Assembly (NCBI GenBank): GCA_009704155.1
Contig: WLES01000068.1
Location: 1 to 5,389 of the forward strand
Reading direction: 5' to 3'
Source of the DNA: Actinomycetota bacterium
GTDB taxonomy: Bacteria; Actinomycetota; Actinomycetes; Actinomycetales; Microbacteriaceae
DNA length: 5,389 bases
Shown here: positions 5,082-5,389 of the stretch, one piece after another
Layout: each line of letters begins with the position of its first letter
How positions within the stretch are numbered: the stretch's first letter is position 1
Notes under the pieces: model-generated
The model's database searches: none
What the model saw: the letters and a program-made list of their open reading frames with translations, nothing else
Told to the model about the DNA's origin: nothing
Made by a program: the position numbers and the translations under genes

Positions 5082-5389
5082 CTACAGTGCAGGGACTACT
5101 GACTTAGCTGGCTTTTTCTTTGAACCCGCGAGACTCCGAATAAACAACGTCATCGTCGGGACGAGGAACGTGGCCCAGGTGACAAATTCGAGGAGGGACG
5201 GGTTGGGGCGGTAGCTAATTAATCCGTAAAGAAGCGCGCCAATGATGGTTTCCTTCCCTAGCCATGCGGACGCATCATAAATGGGCGGGCCGGGTGGCAA
5301 GAGGCCGATTTCCTGGAATTCGTGAACACCGTAGGCCAAGATGCCAGCTGCGACGACAATGAGTGCTCCGCCGGTCCACTGGAAAAACA
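5082..5389 (-). CDS. efeU: FTR1/EfeU-family iron permease, C-terminal part (5' end outside window)
   Basis: An open minus-strand frame continues to the right edge, giving 101 visible residues before the TAG at 5084-5082. It begins FFQWTGGALIVVAAGILAYG, which is the last part of a membrane span, then VHEFQEIGLLPPGPPIYD and ASAWLGKETIIGALLYGLIS. A further span follows, VTWATFLVPTMTLFIRSL, and a Lys-rich tail. This order (WTG, AYGVHEFQE, a short loop to a D-x-SAWL segment, LL-GL, then a final span) is characteristic of the C-terminus of FTR1/EfeU iron permeases, as I recall the family. The REXXE iron-binding motifs lie further upstream and are not visible, so activity cannot be judged. A TTG at 5339 should not be taken as a start, since the frame stays open beyond it. 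An 81-base gap with no evident terminator separates it from pgsA. Confidence 0.83.
   Translation of the reverse strand, partial: FFQWTGGALIVVAAGILAYGVHEFQEIGLLPPGPPIYDASAWLGKETIIGALLYGLISYRPNPSLLEFVTWATFLVPTMTLFIRSLAGSKKKPAKSVVPAL

Overview
The window looks like chromosomal sequence from a high-GC Gram-positive (Actinobacteria), most likely in or near the Microbacteriaceae. This rests on protein resemblance recalled from memory, not on a database search. The evidence is a cluster that resembles the M. tuberculosis Rv1822 / Rv1827-Rv1828 / Rv1830 neighbourhood (pgsA2, garA, and two MerR-type regulators), an EspI-like MinD ATPase, and a short Micrococcales-type peptide deformylase. Base composition is moderate by eye, and TTG and GTG starts are used. 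Coding density is very high. I see no mobile element, RNA gene, CRISPR array or tandem repeat.

Layout, left to right. (a) 1-76: the last 24 codons of an unidentified plus-strand gene. (b) 73-1730, minus strand: a MinD/ParA-type ATPase followed by peptide deformylase (def), joined by a one-base TGATG overlap. (c) 1731-1880: a divergent intergenic region. (d) 1881-2675, plus strand: a compact ParA-family ATPase. (e) 2672-5000, minus strand, read right to left: pgsA-like phosphatidyltransferase, garA/odhI-like FHA protein, ftsR-like MerR regulator, a 92-base gap, then a second MerR-type regulator resembling Rv1830. (f) 5082-5389, minus strand: the C-terminal part of an FTR1/EfeU iron permease that runs off the right edge. 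Both convergent junctions (73-76 and 2672-2675) are a single CTAG in which two TAG stop codons overlap on opposite strands.

How the genes may work together. GarA/OdhI proteins control 2-oxoglutarate metabolism in response to Ser/Thr kinases. FtsR homologues activate ftsZ in corynebacteria. The pgsA-like enzyme makes phospholipid head groups. The right-hand block is therefore a conserved actinobacterial housekeeping cluster linking metabolism, division and membrane synthesis. The left-hand block holds two deviant-Walker ATPases reading away from a shared intergenic region, with no ParB, MinC or secretion genes beside them. Their role cannot be read from the sequence.

I did not find a clearly new multi-gene system. 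The observations most worth checking are the degenerate phospho-acceptor motif in the GarA-like protein, the EspI-like ATPase coupled to def, the orphan ATPase pair, and the apparent absence of the DUF151 nuclease gene from between the two MerR genes.
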